Below, piece after piece: positions 8,215 to 16,524 of a DNA stretch of 26,122 bases. Origin of the DNA: CAYJAZ01 sp964371865 (lineage in GTDB: Bacteria > Desulfobacterota > Desulfovibrionia > Desulfovibrionales > Desulfovibrionaceae). Location: positions 1-26,122 of the forward strand of contig CAYJOR010000036.1 of assembly GCA_964371865.1 (NCBI GenBank). The letters are read 5' to 3'. Made by a program: the position numbers and the translations under genes. Numbering within the stretch: position 1 is the first letter of the stretch; the number at the start of each line of letters is the position of its first letter. The notes under the pieces are model-generated. The model saw nothing but the letters and a program-made list of their open reading frames with translations. It made no database searches and was not told the origin of the DNA.

Positions 8215-9471
8215 ATGACAGCATTAGAAAAACTTACAGATGACGAGCGTAAAGAATATTGGGCATGCTTAGCATTGAAGTATGCACAAAATGTTGGGGC
8301 TCGAACAATAGCCAAGTTGATGAAACATTTTGGCTCTGCCTATATAGCTGTCCACAGTCTTACAGAGTGGGGTGCGATAGGAGCATCTCACAGAATAAAA
8401 CATATACAAGATAACTCTTGGCGGGAAATTGCTAGAAGAGAATGGGAAAACGCGAGAGATTTAGAGGCTGATATTATTTTATGGTCCTCTATAAATTATC
8501 CTCCATTATTAAAAGAAATCCCCGATGCGCCTCCATTTTTTTATGCGCTTGGAAATATAGAGCTTTTGAAAAATCCCTCAGTTGCGATAATTGGATCTAG
8601 AACATGTTCAGAGCAAGGGCAAAGCGAAAGTGCATATCTAGGAAAATCTCTTTCAGCTTGCGGAGTTACTATTACATCTGGCATGGCGCGCGGAATTGAT
8701 AGAGCAGCACACTTTGGTGCATTGCAAGAAATTGGTTCAAGTATTGGTGTTCTTGGTTCTGGGATAGATATTATTTATCCGCAAAGAAATAGTGATATAT
8801 ATTTTGACTTAAAAAAGAACGGGCTTCTTGTGAGTGAATTTCCACCTTCATTTCCACCCGATCCTACAAACTTTCCAATAAGAAACAGAATTATCAGTGG
8901 ATTATCTTACGGGGTGATTGTTGTTGAGGCTGACCTTAAGAGCGGTAGCCTTATAACTGCAAGAGTTGCAAATGAACAAGGTAGACAAGTTTATGCAATT
9001 CCTGGTTCTATGGGATCACAATTCTCTAAAGGATGCCAAGAGCTTATTAGGCAAGGTGCAAAATCTGTTTTTCGCGTGGAAGATGTTTTAGAAGATTTAC
9101 TTCCTTTATTGAAATCAGAACTAATACAAGCTCAAGATGTTTTGTCACAAAATGATGCGATTCAAATACTTCTCCCAAAAGAGGAAAAAACTTTATCCCC
9201 TGCAAAGAAAGCTGAAAAATTGCAAGTTGTAGAAGAAAAAAAGTCAATCGAAATAAAACAAGAAATAGTAAGTTCAAAAGAAAAATTTTCTGCTGATTCA
9301 ATCGAATTTCAAATTTTAGAATCTCTTGAATTAGGGAAAAAACATATAGATGATCTTTGTTTGATTCTTAATCAGAGTCCACAAGAAATTAATGTCGCAC
9401 TTGTACAGCTCGAATTATTTGATTATGTTACAAGGTATGAAGGCGCATGGTATGGTATTAAAGAAAGATAA
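8215..9471 (+). CDS. dprA: DNA-processing protein DprA (DNA protecting protein, Smf)
   Basis: Binds incoming single-stranded DNA and loads RecA during natural transformation; it is widespread even in species not known to be competent. The 418-residue protein has an N-terminal helix-hairpin-helix/SAM-like segment (about 15-50). A Rossmann-like DprA core follows, with GSRTCSEQG at 127-135, SGMARGID near 159 and NFPIRNRIISG from 219. A charged linker (about 305-355) leads to a C-terminal winged-helix domain (about 362-415). Length and order fit the full-length DprA type. The Shine-Dalgarno is weak (AGAG at 8202-8205). The gene overlaps the recombinase gene downstream, a common dprA arrangement. 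No competence pilus or uptake genes are visible in the window, so the role in transformation is only inferred. Confidence 0.94.
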   Translation: MTALEKLTDDERKEYWACLALKYAQNVGARTIAKLMKHFGSAYIAVHSLTEWGAIGASHRIKHIQDNSWREIARREWENARDLEADIILWSSINYPPLLKEIPDAPPFFYALGNIELLKNPSVAIIGSRTCSEQGQSESAYLGKSLSACGVTITSGMARGIDRAAHFGALQEIGSSIGVLGSGIDIIYPQRNSDIYFDLKKNGLLVSEFPPSFPPDPTNFPIRNRIISGLSYGVIVVEADLKSGSLITARVANEQGRQVYAIPGSMGSQFSKGCQELIRQGAKSVFRVEDVLEDLLPLLKSELIQAQDVLSQNDAIQILLPKEEKTLSPAKKAEKLQVVEEKKSIEIKQEIVSSKEKFSADSIEFQILESLELGKKHIDDLCLILNQSPQEINVALVQLELFDYVTRYEGAWYGIKER

Positions 9472-10429
9472 AGAAAACAATCAAGAAAAACAAAGCCTCC
9501 CTGATAGAGCTGAAATTTTTTTACTTTACCTTGAAACTCAGAAAAATATGGCGTCTGCAACTATTCGCGCCTACGCTACCGACTTACTCGATTTTAATAA
9601 CTTCATTGTTGAGCAAGAAGAAAAAAATCTTGATGATATTAAAAATATCACTAAAAAAGATATTCAACTCTATTTAGCTGACCTACATAAAAAAGAATAT
9701 TCTAAAACATCGGTTTCTCGTAAACTTTCAAGTCTGAGAGCATTTTTTAATTATGCTTTACGAAAACATATAATTAACGTTTCACCAATTGCAAGTATAA
9801 AGAATCCTAAGCAACCTAAATATCACCCGAATGTTCCTAATGTAGAACAAGTGACTCATATTCTAGATGTTCCACAAAAACAACTTAATGAGGAAAATTC
9901 TTCTCCAAAAGAAATAGCACTTTTTTCAAGAAATATTGCTCTTGTAGAGTTATTATATGGTTCAGGATTAAGAATATCTGAAGCATTAAATCTTAATAAA
10001 GCAGATTTTTCTGAAGAAAAATCCTCTATAATTGTAACGGGAAAGGGGAATAAAAAGAGAGTTGTGCCTCTTACAGAAAAATCTAAAATAGTGTTGAAAA
10101 CATGGCTGACTTACTACTCTGTAATTGGAAGTGATATTTCTTCTGACTATACCTCTCCATTATTTATAGGAGCACGAGGAAGTAGACTAAATAGACGTGA
10201 AGCTCTTAGAATTATAGAAAAACTTGAAAAGCAAGAGGGAACTCCACATCTTTCTGCCCACTCATTTAGGCATGCCTATGCTACTCACCTTTTGGAATCG
10301 GGATTGGATTTACGAACGGTACAAGAATTGCTAGGTCATGCAAGGATAGCAACTACTCAAGTTTATACACATCTAAATCTTACACATCTAATTGATGTTT
10401 ACAAAAAGGCTCATCCTAAAGAAGAGTAA
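9452..10429 (+). CDS. xerC: Tyrosine recombinase XerC/XerD
   Basis: Site-specific recombinase of the kind that resolves chromosome dimers at dif. Numbering from ATG 9452, the 325-residue protein has an N-terminal SAM-like core-binding domain (about 20-105). The catalytic domain contains the complete set of active-site residues: Arg174 (GLRISEAL), Lys198 (GKGNKKR), His270 and Arg273 (HSFRHAYATHLL), His296 (LLGH) and nucleophile Tyr305 (VYTHLN). The frame is open further upstream to an ATG at 9392, but GAAGG at 9439-9443 sits 8 nt before ATG 9452 and that start gives a normal Xer length. It overlaps the end of dprA by 20 nt. XerC versus XerD cannot be settled without comparison, and no integron or phage context suggests a mobile integrase. 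Confidence 0.9.
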   Translation: MVLKKDKENNQEKQSLPDRAEIFLLYLETQKNMASATIRAYATDLLDFNNFIVEQEEKNLDDIKNITKKDIQLYLADLHKKEYSKTSVSRKLSSLRAFFNYALRKHIINVSPIASIKNPKQPKYHPNVPNVEQVTHILDVPQKQLNEENSSPKEIALFSRNIALVELLYGSGLRISEALNLNKADFSEEKSSIIVTGKGNKKRVVPLTEKSKIVLKTWLTYYSVIGSDISSDYTSPLFIGARGSRLNRREALRIIEKLEKQEGTPHLSAHSFRHAYATHLLESGLDLRTVQELLGHARIATTQVYTHLNLTHLIDVYKKAHPKEE

Positions 10430-10432
10430 ATA

Positions 10433-10546
10433 ATGAAGAGGCTTCCACTAAAACCAAAGAAAAAATCCTTGTTTCTTTTGCTATTTGGCTATATATTTTT
10501 AAAATACTTTTTAAGGGTGAGACATGGCAAGAGAGCATTTAACTAG
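10433..10546 (+). CDS. Possible 37-residue single-span membrane peptide
   Basis: An ATG three nucleotides after the recombinase stop opens a frame of 37 codons ending in TAG at 10544-10546. It has a plausible Shine-Dalgarno, AAGAG at 10422-10426. The predicted peptide begins with a very basic stretch (MKRLPLKPKKK), then one hydrophobic segment (FLLLFGYIFLKYFL), then a short basic tail, as for a small inner-membrane protein with the N terminus inside. Its last 23 nt overlap the start of the AsmA gene in another frame, so it would couple recombinase and AsmA translation. I recognise no family. A chance open frame in AT-rich DNA remains possible; conservation would decide. Confidence 0.4.
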   Translation: MKRLPLKPKKKSLFLLLFGYIFLKYFLRVRHGKRAFN

Positions 10547-13500
10547 GTGGAACATTTTCTTTTTACTCCTTTGGGGGCTTTTCCTTACATTTTGCTTGTC
10601 TATTTATCTAACTTACTTGCAACCAGCTAAGCTTACACCGCTTTTAGAAAAAGAGTTGGAAAAATATTTACAAACGGATATCACAATTGCTAATGTAAAT
10701 ATTGATGTTTTTCCTCATCTTGGCTTTACAGTAGAATATATTTTTTTAGATCTCCCTCATAATAATACAAGAGCTATTATTGAAGCTGAAAAGCTTGAGT
10801 GCAATATTGCATGGGCACCTCTACTTTTTTTAAATCTAAATATAAAAGATTTAACTTTTCATAATGCAAATATAATTCTTGAAGTAAATCAAGAAAAAAT
10901 TGAAAATATTCAAGGTCAAACTTCAAAAAGTTTTTCTTTAGATTTTCTTGCTCTTGACAAAAGTTTACATCCTATTATTCAGGATACTTATTTCAATATA
11001 GAAAACTCATCACTTGGAATTTATTTGTATAAAAACTCAGATTACGATAAATTTGTTATGAGTGGAATTAATGCTCATTTAATGCCTTTAGAGTCAATAA
11101 GATTCTCTGTGGAAAATATAGATTCTAATTTGGAAAATTTCCCAAGTATTATAGATACTCAAATTGCTTTTGATACAGTAAATCTTACAAATAACAAGCT
11201 TGTTTTTCATTATAGTTTGCTTGCAAATGTTGATTCAAATAATTTTCTATTCAAGAATAATATTGATATAAAAGGTGAAGTTGCTCTCTCGTCTAAACTT
11301 GAACTTCTACCTTCCAAACATGATCTTGATATAATTTCTCGTTTAACGCTACCTAATCAACACATTGATACAAGAGCAACGTTTTCAGTTGACTACAAAG
11401 ATATAGAACATATTGAAATATCAAAAGCTAGTTTCACTGCAGAAAAAGATAAAATTGATTTTTCAGGTACTATAAAAAATGTTCTTACTACTCCAACATT
11501 TGAAGGAAAAATAGATATTATAAATCTTGGACTTGCTCGTTGGCTTGATTTCGCTAGAAATGTCCCACCAACTCTTTCACTTGTTCTCAACTCTATATCT
11601 GGCTCTTTTGATGCGATTATTGATGCAAAAGGCATAAATGCAACAAATCTTAAAGCTCAAGCACTTGATTTTAATTTTATAGGGAATGGTAGTTATTCTT
11701 TTGAAGGTGGACAAGCCCTCAAGTTAGATTTATCAACGGACTATATTTCCATTGATAAACTTTTTCCTGAAGTTTTGGGGAAGGATACAAAAGCACTGGA
11801 TTTCAAATCTATAGCACTCGATAAAGAATTTGATCAAGATTCAGAAGATAATAATAAGAAAAGCGAAAAAAGTGAAAAATTTCAATATGACATAGCTTTG
11901 CACGCGAAAGAGCTAAGCTTTATTGATATAAAAGCAGAAAATGCGCATGTTTCTATTGTTCCACACGTAGATGGAGTTGCTCTTCCAATAAAAATTGATA
12001 GTCTTTCAAAGGGAAGTGCAGATGCAAATCTTGTGCTTGCTGACTATATCCAACTAGATGTGGATATAAAAAATCTTGTATTAGATGAATTTTTCAAGCC
12101 ACTTGTGGAAAAAGATTTTATTGATGGAAAACTCACAGGTAGTCTACGAAGTAAAGGAGTCGGAACAAATCTTCTTAAAGCATTTCAAGCTCTTCAAGGG
12201 AAGCTAAGTCTTTGTGTGAGTAATGGGAACTTTATTAATGAAAAAGAATCTCTTCCATTTAGAAAACTTGATATAATAGCTGATGTTAAGAAAAATAATT
12301 CATTGCAGTCTCAGTTGATTCGTGAATTTATTACATCTTCAACAATAAATCTTGAAACTAGTGCATTTAATTTAAGTTTGCAGTCACCTAACACAAAAAT
12401 TATTTATGATATCACACAAGCTTTTCCTCTTGAAATTACAAAAGATTCAACCTCTATTGATTTATTTATTCCTAAAAAGTCACTTCATTTACAAGCTAAG
12501 AGTTCGCTTAGTTTCAATTATCCGAAACAATACGTAAAATTGACTTCGCTTAATGGAACTGGAGATAAATTTACTTTTGGTGGAAATCTTACTCTAAACT
12601 CATTTAAAGAAATTGATTTGTCGGGAAATATTAGCTTGTTGTCGAATCATTTTTCACAAATATTAAAGAAGTTTAATATTCTTGTTCCTAACCTGCAAGA
12701 TAAGTCAGCTTTAACATATTTAGACCTGAAAATGCCATTTACTTATAAGAATTCAACTTTTTCATCTACAAACTTTAAAGCTATTCTTGATAATACAAAA
12801 CTCACTGGTGATTTAGTAGTTGATAAATCAAAGCAAAAAGCTTCAAAACTAAACATATTTGCTGATGAAATTTATTTTGATAGATATTATCAAACAGAGA
12901 AAAAATCTCAATCCGCAGGTCAGCTTTCTAAAAATAATAAAAAAATTCCCTTAGATATAATATCAAAAATGAACATAAACGGTAATATTTCTGTCAATAA
13001 GTTATGGATAGCAAATACACCATTATTAAACTTTGCAATGCCATATGATTTTTTTAAAGGTAAAATCAGAATAAATCCCACAGCATCATTTCCATCTCAC
13101 GGAAGCATGGCGATTAATTTGAATGCGCAAAGGCATAATAATAGTTTATTTGTCTCAACTAAGCTAAAAGCTAATGATGTAAATGTGCTTGCACTTACAA
13201 AGGCTCGCGGACAAAAAAATATGCTCGCAGGAACAGGTGCTTTTACGGCGAATACCTCGAATGTGATTTCTACATATGCTGATTTTATCAATACTCTTAA
13301 CGGTGACTTTTCATTTATGCTGAGTAATGGCTATATGGTTTCTAGTAAAAATCACACTCCACATAGAAGCCTTTCATTTCCGCCTCGAGAAAGCGTTGTC
13401 GACCAATCAACAAGGGGGACTGAGTTTTCGCATCTCTCAGCAACTGGAAAGATTTCTGATGGTATTTTTTCCACAAATAATATAAAAATGCTCGGTTCGC

Positions 13501-13733
13501 TAAGATTTAGTGGTGGTGGTGCAGTAGATTTGAAAAAATGGATACTGAATCTTCATGGAAATGCAGAATATAATAATATAACAAAAATACCAATAAATAT
13601 CAAAGGTTCACTCTCTGATCCTAATCTGTCAGTTGAAATATTGAAAACTATTGCAAATACAATTCAGTCAGTCACTGGGGTTGTAATAGATTCATTTACC
13701 GATATAGTTACAGCTCCTTTCAAGCTATTTTAG
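10524..13733 (+). CDS. AsmA-family protein (AsmA-like/bridge-type envelope protein)
   Basis: Large inner-membrane-anchored periplasmic protein of the AsmA-like superfamily, members of which are implicated in phospholipid transport between the membranes. The 1069-residue chain starts with one membrane segment (about 10-31). It then has the typical AsmA start, with paired beta strands and a phrase on being encoded near a lipid-facing groove (TDITIANVNIDVFPHLGFTV). Hundreds of residues of repeating beta-rich sequence follow, with a charged linker at about 433-452. The C-terminal AsmA domain has GGGAVDLKKW and ends in an amphipathic helix near the terminus. AAGGGTGAG at 10511-10519 supports the start at 10524. 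It is the last gene of the dprA-xer-asmA run and is followed by two terminators. Which paralogue it is (AsmA, YhdP, TamB or YdbH type) cannot be told from motifs. Confidence 0.82.
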   Translation: MAREHLTRWNIFFLLLWGLFLTFCLSIYLTYLQPAKLTPLLEKELEKYLQTDITIANVNIDVFPHLGFTVEYIFLDLPHNNTRAIIEAEKLECNIAWAPLLFLNLNIKDLTFHNANIILEVNQEKIENIQGQTSKSFSLDFLALDKSLHPIIQDTYFNIENSSLGIYLYKNSDYDKFVMSGINAHLMPLESIRFSVENIDSNLENFPSIIDTQIAFDTVNLTNNKLVFHYSLLANVDSNNFLFKNNIDIKGEVALSSKLELLPSKHDLDIISRLTLPNQHIDTRATFSVDYKDIEHIEISKASFTAEKDKIDFSGTIKNVLTTPTFEGKIDIINLGLARWLDFARNVPPTLSLVLNSISGSFDAIIDAKGINATNLKAQALDFNFIGNGSYSFEGGQALKLDLSTDYISIDKLFPEVLGKDTKALDFKSIALDKEFDQDSEDNNKKSEKSEKFQYDIALHAKELSFIDIKAENAHVSIVPHVDGVALPIKIDSLSKGSADANLVLADYIQLDVDIKNLVLDEFFKPLVEKDFIDGKLTGSLRSKGVGTNLLKAFQALQGKLSLCVSNGNFINEKESLPFRKLDIIADVKKNNSLQSQLIREFITSSTINLETSAFNLSLQSPNTKIIYDITQAFPLEITKDSTSIDLFIPKKSLHLQAKSSLSFNYPKQYVKLTSLNGTGDKFTFGGNLTLNSFKEIDLSGNISLLSNHFSQILKKFNILVPNLQDKSALTYLDLKMPFTYKNSTFSSTNFKAILDNTKLTGDLVVDKSKQKASKLNIFADEIYFDRYYQTEKKSQSAGQLSKNNKKIPLDIISKMNINGNISVNKLWIANTPLLNFAMPYDFFKGKIRINPTASFPSHGSMAINLNAQRHNNSLFVSTKLKANDVNVLALTKARGQKNMLAGTGAFTANTSNVISTYADFINTLNGDFSFMLSNGYMVSSKNHTPHRSLSFPPRESVVDQSTRGTEFSHLSATGKISDGIFSTNNIKMLGSLRFSGGGAVDLKKWILNLHGNAEYNNITKIPINIKGSLSDPNLSVEILKTIANTIQSVTGVVIDSFTDIVTAPFKLF

Positions 13734-13767
13734 AATTACTTTAGAGAGGGGTAAACAGTATAAAAAA

Positions 13768-13811
13768 TAAGGGTTCATTTCCTCTTACAGAAATAAACCC
13801 TATAATTTTTT
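13768..13811. terminator. Bidirectional intrinsic terminator between asmA and cydB
   Basis: AGGGTT at 13770-13775 pairs with AACCCT at 13796-13801, and ATTTC (13777-13781) with GAAAT (13790-13794), giving about 11 pairs with one mismatch and an 8-nt loop. TTTTTT follows at 13806-13811 on the + strand. On the − strand the stem is followed by the complement of AAAAAA at 13762-13767. It can therefore stop both the asmA transcript and the converging cydAB transcript. Confidence 0.75.
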
Positions 13812-13829
13812 AATTCATTTTTTGTGACT

Positions 13830-13867
13830 AAGGAAAGAACTTATTTGAAAACTCACTTTCCTTTTTT
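13830..13867 (+). terminator. Second terminator-like hairpin downstream of asmA
   Basis: AAGGAAAG (13830-13837) is the exact complement of CTTTCCTT (13856-13863), separated by an 18-nt loop, and the right arm runs into TTTTTT at 13862-13867. It acts on + strand transcripts and would back up the terminator at 13768-13811. The long loop makes it weaker. Confidence 0.45.
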
Positions 13868-13868
13868 C

Positions 13869-13938
13869 GAGCTTGCGAGGAAAAAGAAAAGGGGTTTCCC
13901 AAGGAGAATCGTTCCCTTTGGTCGCCGAAGGCAAACTC
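13869..13938. repeat. Folded GC-rich intergenic element next to cydB
   Basis: A closing stem (GAG-TTGC at 13869-13876 with GCAA-CTC at 13931-13938, one mismatch) encloses a 10-bp hairpin with a 3-nt loop at 13899-13921, which itself has one mismatch and one G-U pair. A short GCC-GAA-GGC inverted repeat lies at 13924-13932, partly in the closing stem. It is more GC-rich than its surroundings. It would lie in the 3' untranslated part of cydAB mRNA, just past the cydB stop. It resembles degenerate copies of intergenic elements I associate with Desulfovibrio genomes, but this is from memory and unverified. Confidence 0.4.
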
Positions 13939-13942
13939 TAAA

Positions 13943-14968
13943 CTAATAAGAATGATCAGAGTCTAAATCTTCTTGAGTTACTTTATGCCCGAAAGTAAAG
14001 AAAGCCCAAATTTGATAAGCAATAACTACTGGTAATGAGCACAAAGTTACGCCAAGCATAAGTTTTAGAGTTAGTTGACTTGAAGCTGTATTGAAAGCAG
14101 TCAATGAAGCTTCTGGATCAATGGATGACATTAATGTATATGGGAACATTCCAAACATAGCAAAGAATACAAGGAAGAGAATGAATGCTGCTGATGCAAA
14201 CCATGCAGGCAATAATTTTTCTTGTTTCAATAGTACATATACTGTTATGTATGCAGCTACTGCTAAGAATAAGAAAATATAGAGATATGGTCTATCAGCT
14301 ACATGCGCCCATATAGGAGTGTATACCATTGATAAGCCGAGATAAAGAACGAGTACAACAAGTGTTATAGCCCATAATCCGCGCGCTGCATTTACAGCTC
14401 TACCGTGGATATCTCCGCTTGATTTAAGTGCTAACCAAATTCCGCCATGTATAGCAAATATCATTACAAATAACACGCCACCGATAAGACCAAAAGGACT
14501 TAAGAGTTTTAGCAAATTACCATGATAAACGCCATCAACATCAATCGGAATACCTAAGAATAGGTTAGAGAAGAATACACCAAGTAATAAAGCAGGGAGG
14601 AAGTTACCTAAGAAGAGTACGGTATCCCAAGTTTTTCTCCAGCAAGAACAATCAATTTTACTTCTAAATTCAAATGCAACAGCACGGAAAATCAAAGCAA
14701 AAAGTAAAAGTAGAAGTGGGGCATAAAGAGCAGAAAACATAACAGCATAAGTTTTAGGGAATGCCGCAAATGTTACACCACCCGCAGTGATAAGCCATAC
14801 TTCATTAGCATCCCAGTAAGGACCTGCCGCATTGTAAACAACACGACGTTCTTCATTGTTTTTTGCAACAAAAGGAAGAAGTGTGCCCATACCGAAATCA
14901 AAACCGTCGAGAATTAGATATACTGCCCAAAGCAGAACCCAAAGAAAAAACCAAATAGTTTCTAACAT
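13943..14968 (-). CDS. cydB: Cytochrome bd quinol oxidase subunit II (CydB)
   Basis: Second membrane subunit of cytochrome bd, which oxidises quinol and reduces O2 to water without pumping protons. The 341-residue protein is almost wholly hydrophobic, with eight or nine membrane spans. It carries the conserved start LDGFDFGMG (Asp21, Asp24) and GPYWDANEVWL (49-59), matching the acidic residues of the proton path in the family. A strong AGGAG lies just upstream of the start. It begins 11 nt after the cydA stop, so the two are translated from one message. No CydX-like small ORF follows; the downstream bases hold a folded element and terminators. In a sulfate-reducer-like anaerobe it likely serves O2 removal. 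Confidence 0.95.
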   Translation of the reverse strand: MLETIWFFLWVLLWAVYLILDGFDFGMGTLLPFVAKNNEERRVVYNAAGPYWDANEVWLITAGGVTFAAFPKTYAVMFSALYAPLLLLLFALIFRAVAFEFRSKIDCSCWRKTWDTVLFLGNFLPALLLGVFFSNLFLGIPIDVDGVYHGNLLKLLSPFGLIGGVLFVMIFAIHGGIWLALKSSGDIHGRAVNAARGLWAITLVVLVLYLGLSMVYTPIWAHVADRPYLYIFLFLAVAAYITVYVLLKQEKLLPAWFASAAFILFLVFFAMFGMFPYTLMSSIDPEASLTAFNTASSQLTLKLMLGVTLCSLPVVIAYQIWAFFTFGHKVTQEDLDSDHSY

Positions 14969-14979
14969 ATGCTATCTCC

Positions 14980-16308
14980 TTACTCTTTTTCTGCTTGTGG
15001 CAAAGGTGCAGGACCTTTCTTCGCATATTTTGCAAGAAGATAGATATCCAATATGCCAAGCAATGAATAAACACCAATAAAAGTAGCAAGTGAAATTGCA
15101 ACGGAAGACGCAGGCACAGGAGATACAGCATCAGAAGTACGCATAAGCCCGTATACAATCCAAGGTTGACGACCAACTTCTGTAAGCATCCAACCAAATG
15201 CAATTGCAATATAAGGAAGTGGAATATTCCATAGAAGAAGCTTTGGAAGCCAACTAAATCTTTCAACATTGTTTCTGCAATACCAAGCAAGAGCCGCTAA
15301 TGCAATAAAGAATGTGCCAAGTGCTACCATTATTCTAAATGATAAAAATGAAATTGCTACAGGAGGAGTATCACCTTCTGGAAAGTCATTTAATCCTTTA
15401 ACTTCTGCGGCAGGGTCATTGTATGCCATGATAGATAAAATGCTTGGAATTTTGATAAATTCAAAATAGTTGTCTTTATTTTCTTCATCAGGGAAGGTGA
15501 GTAAGTACATAGGAGCGTGAGTTTCAGTTTCCCAATGTGCTTCCATTGCAGCTAATTTAGCAGGTTGATATTTTGCAACTTTAAGTCCTTCTTGATGACC
15601 AAAGAAAGCAACTAATAAAGCCATTGCAAGGGTAAATGGAGCCGCTAATTTAAATGAGCGTTTGAAAAATTCAAGATGGCTTTTTCTAACAATATGCCAT
15701 GCTGAAATTCCTAAAATAAAGAAGCCTGAAAGCATTAATGCTGCTACCATATTATGGAAGAAAATCCCCCAAGCATATGGGTTTGTAATAACTTCTGTAA
15801 AGTCAAGCAGTTCAGCTCTGCCATTTTGAATATGATAGCCAACAGGATTGTGCATAAATCCGTTAGCAAGAATAATCCAAATTGCTGATAAGTTAGATGC
15901 AATAGCTACTAACCATATTGCAATAGCGTGAACTTTTTTACTCACCTTATCCCAACCAAAGTGCCAAACTGCAATAAAGGTTGATTCCAAGAAAAAGGCA
16001 ACAGTTGCTTCAATAGCAAGTAATGAACCAAAAATATCACCAACATATTCAGAATAACGTGACCAGTTTGTTCCAAATTGAAACTCAAGCGTAATACCTG
16101 TTACAACGCCAAGTGTAAAGTTAATTATAAAAAGTTTTCCCCAAAATTTTGCCATTCTCTTCCATTCTTCGTTGCCTGTATTTACATAGGCAGTTTCCAT
16201 AATCGCAATCAATACGGAAAGACCTAATGTGAGAGGAACGAAAATAAAGTGGAAGAATACCGCTACTGCAAACTGAATTCGTGAGAGCAGAACAACATCC
16301 AAATCCAT
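14980..16308 (-). CDS. cydA: Cytochrome bd quinol oxidase subunit I (CydA), short Q-loop type
   Basis: Haem-bearing subunit of cytochrome bd. With the start at 16308 the protein has 442 residues. The frame is open 11 codons further upstream, but AGGAG at 16315-16319 marks this start. Conserved residues align with E. coli almost by number: His20 and His185 (haem ligands H19, H186), Glu100 and Glu108 (E99, E107), and Lys251 and Glu256 of the quinol loop (K252, E257). GRQPW is at 379-383, with Met374 the candidate haem ligand. The long insertion in the C-terminal half of the E. coli Q-loop is missing, so this is the short-loop class. It is first in the cydA-cydB pair and lies downstream of the flavodiiron gene on the same strand. 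Confidence 0.95.
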   Translation of the reverse strand: MDLDVVLLSRIQFAVAVFFHFIFVPLTLGLSVLIAIMETAYVNTGNEEWKRMAKFWGKLFIINFTLGVVTGITLEFQFGTNWSRYSEYVGDIFGSLLAIEATVAFFLESTFIAVWHFGWDKVSKKVHAIAIWLVAIASNLSAIWIILANGFMHNPVGYHIQNGRAELLDFTEVITNPYAWGIFFHNMVAALMLSGFFILGISAWHIVRKSHLEFFKRSFKLAAPFTLAMALLVAFFGHQEGLKVAKYQPAKLAAMEAHWETETHAPMYLLTFPDEENKDNYFEFIKIPSILSIMAYNDPAAEVKGLNDFPEGDTPPVAISFLSFRIMVALGTFFIALAALAWYCRNNVERFSWLPKLLLWNIPLPYIAIAFGWMLTEVGRQPWIVYGLMRTSDAVSPVPASSVAISLATFIGVYSLLGILDIYLLAKYAKKGPAPLPQAEKE

Positions 16309-16524
16309 ACTTTTCTCCTTATATTTTATGGTATATGACAATTAAAGCTATAACTAATCGTATAAAATTACAGAAACAATAATATAAAGTAAATAAAATT
16401 ATGACTTCACTATAATAAAATATATCTTATTGTAATCTAAAAATAATAGGAATTATTACCTGAAGAAAGGTTAAAGTTATTTACTTACTAATTTGCAATT
16501 TATTATACTTGCGAGTGAGTTATT
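16309..16524 (-). other. AT-rich spacer between flavodiiron gene and cydA
   Basis: This 216-nt gap should hold the cydA promoter and the 3' end of the flavodiiron transcript. The cydA Shine-Dalgarno is at 16315-16319. I found no convincing intrinsic terminator (only a 4-bp GCAA/TTGC pairing near 16496-16512) and no clear FNR-like or Rex-like palindrome. Several poor TTTAGA/TATTAT-type promoter pairs exist on the − strand, none compelling. Read-through from the flavodiiron gene into cydAB is therefore possible. Confidence 0.4.

Noticed and set aside
9392..9451. Upstream ATG at 9392 as start of the Xer recombinase
   Set aside because: It would overlap dprA by 80 nt and add 20 non-homologous residues; ATG 9452 has a well-spaced GAAGG and gives the usual Xer length.
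14091..15469. Open + strand frames opposite cydA and cydB
   Set aside because: They are antisense to strongly conserved membrane-protein genes, lack ribosome binding sites and family similarity.
16309..16341. Longer CydA start at 16341
   Set aside because: The 11 added residues are not CydA-like, and a strong AGGAG lies directly before the ATG at 16308.
16496..16512. GCAA/TTGC pairing as a terminator after the flavodiiron gene
   Set aside because: Four base pairs with an AT loop and no T run on the − strand.
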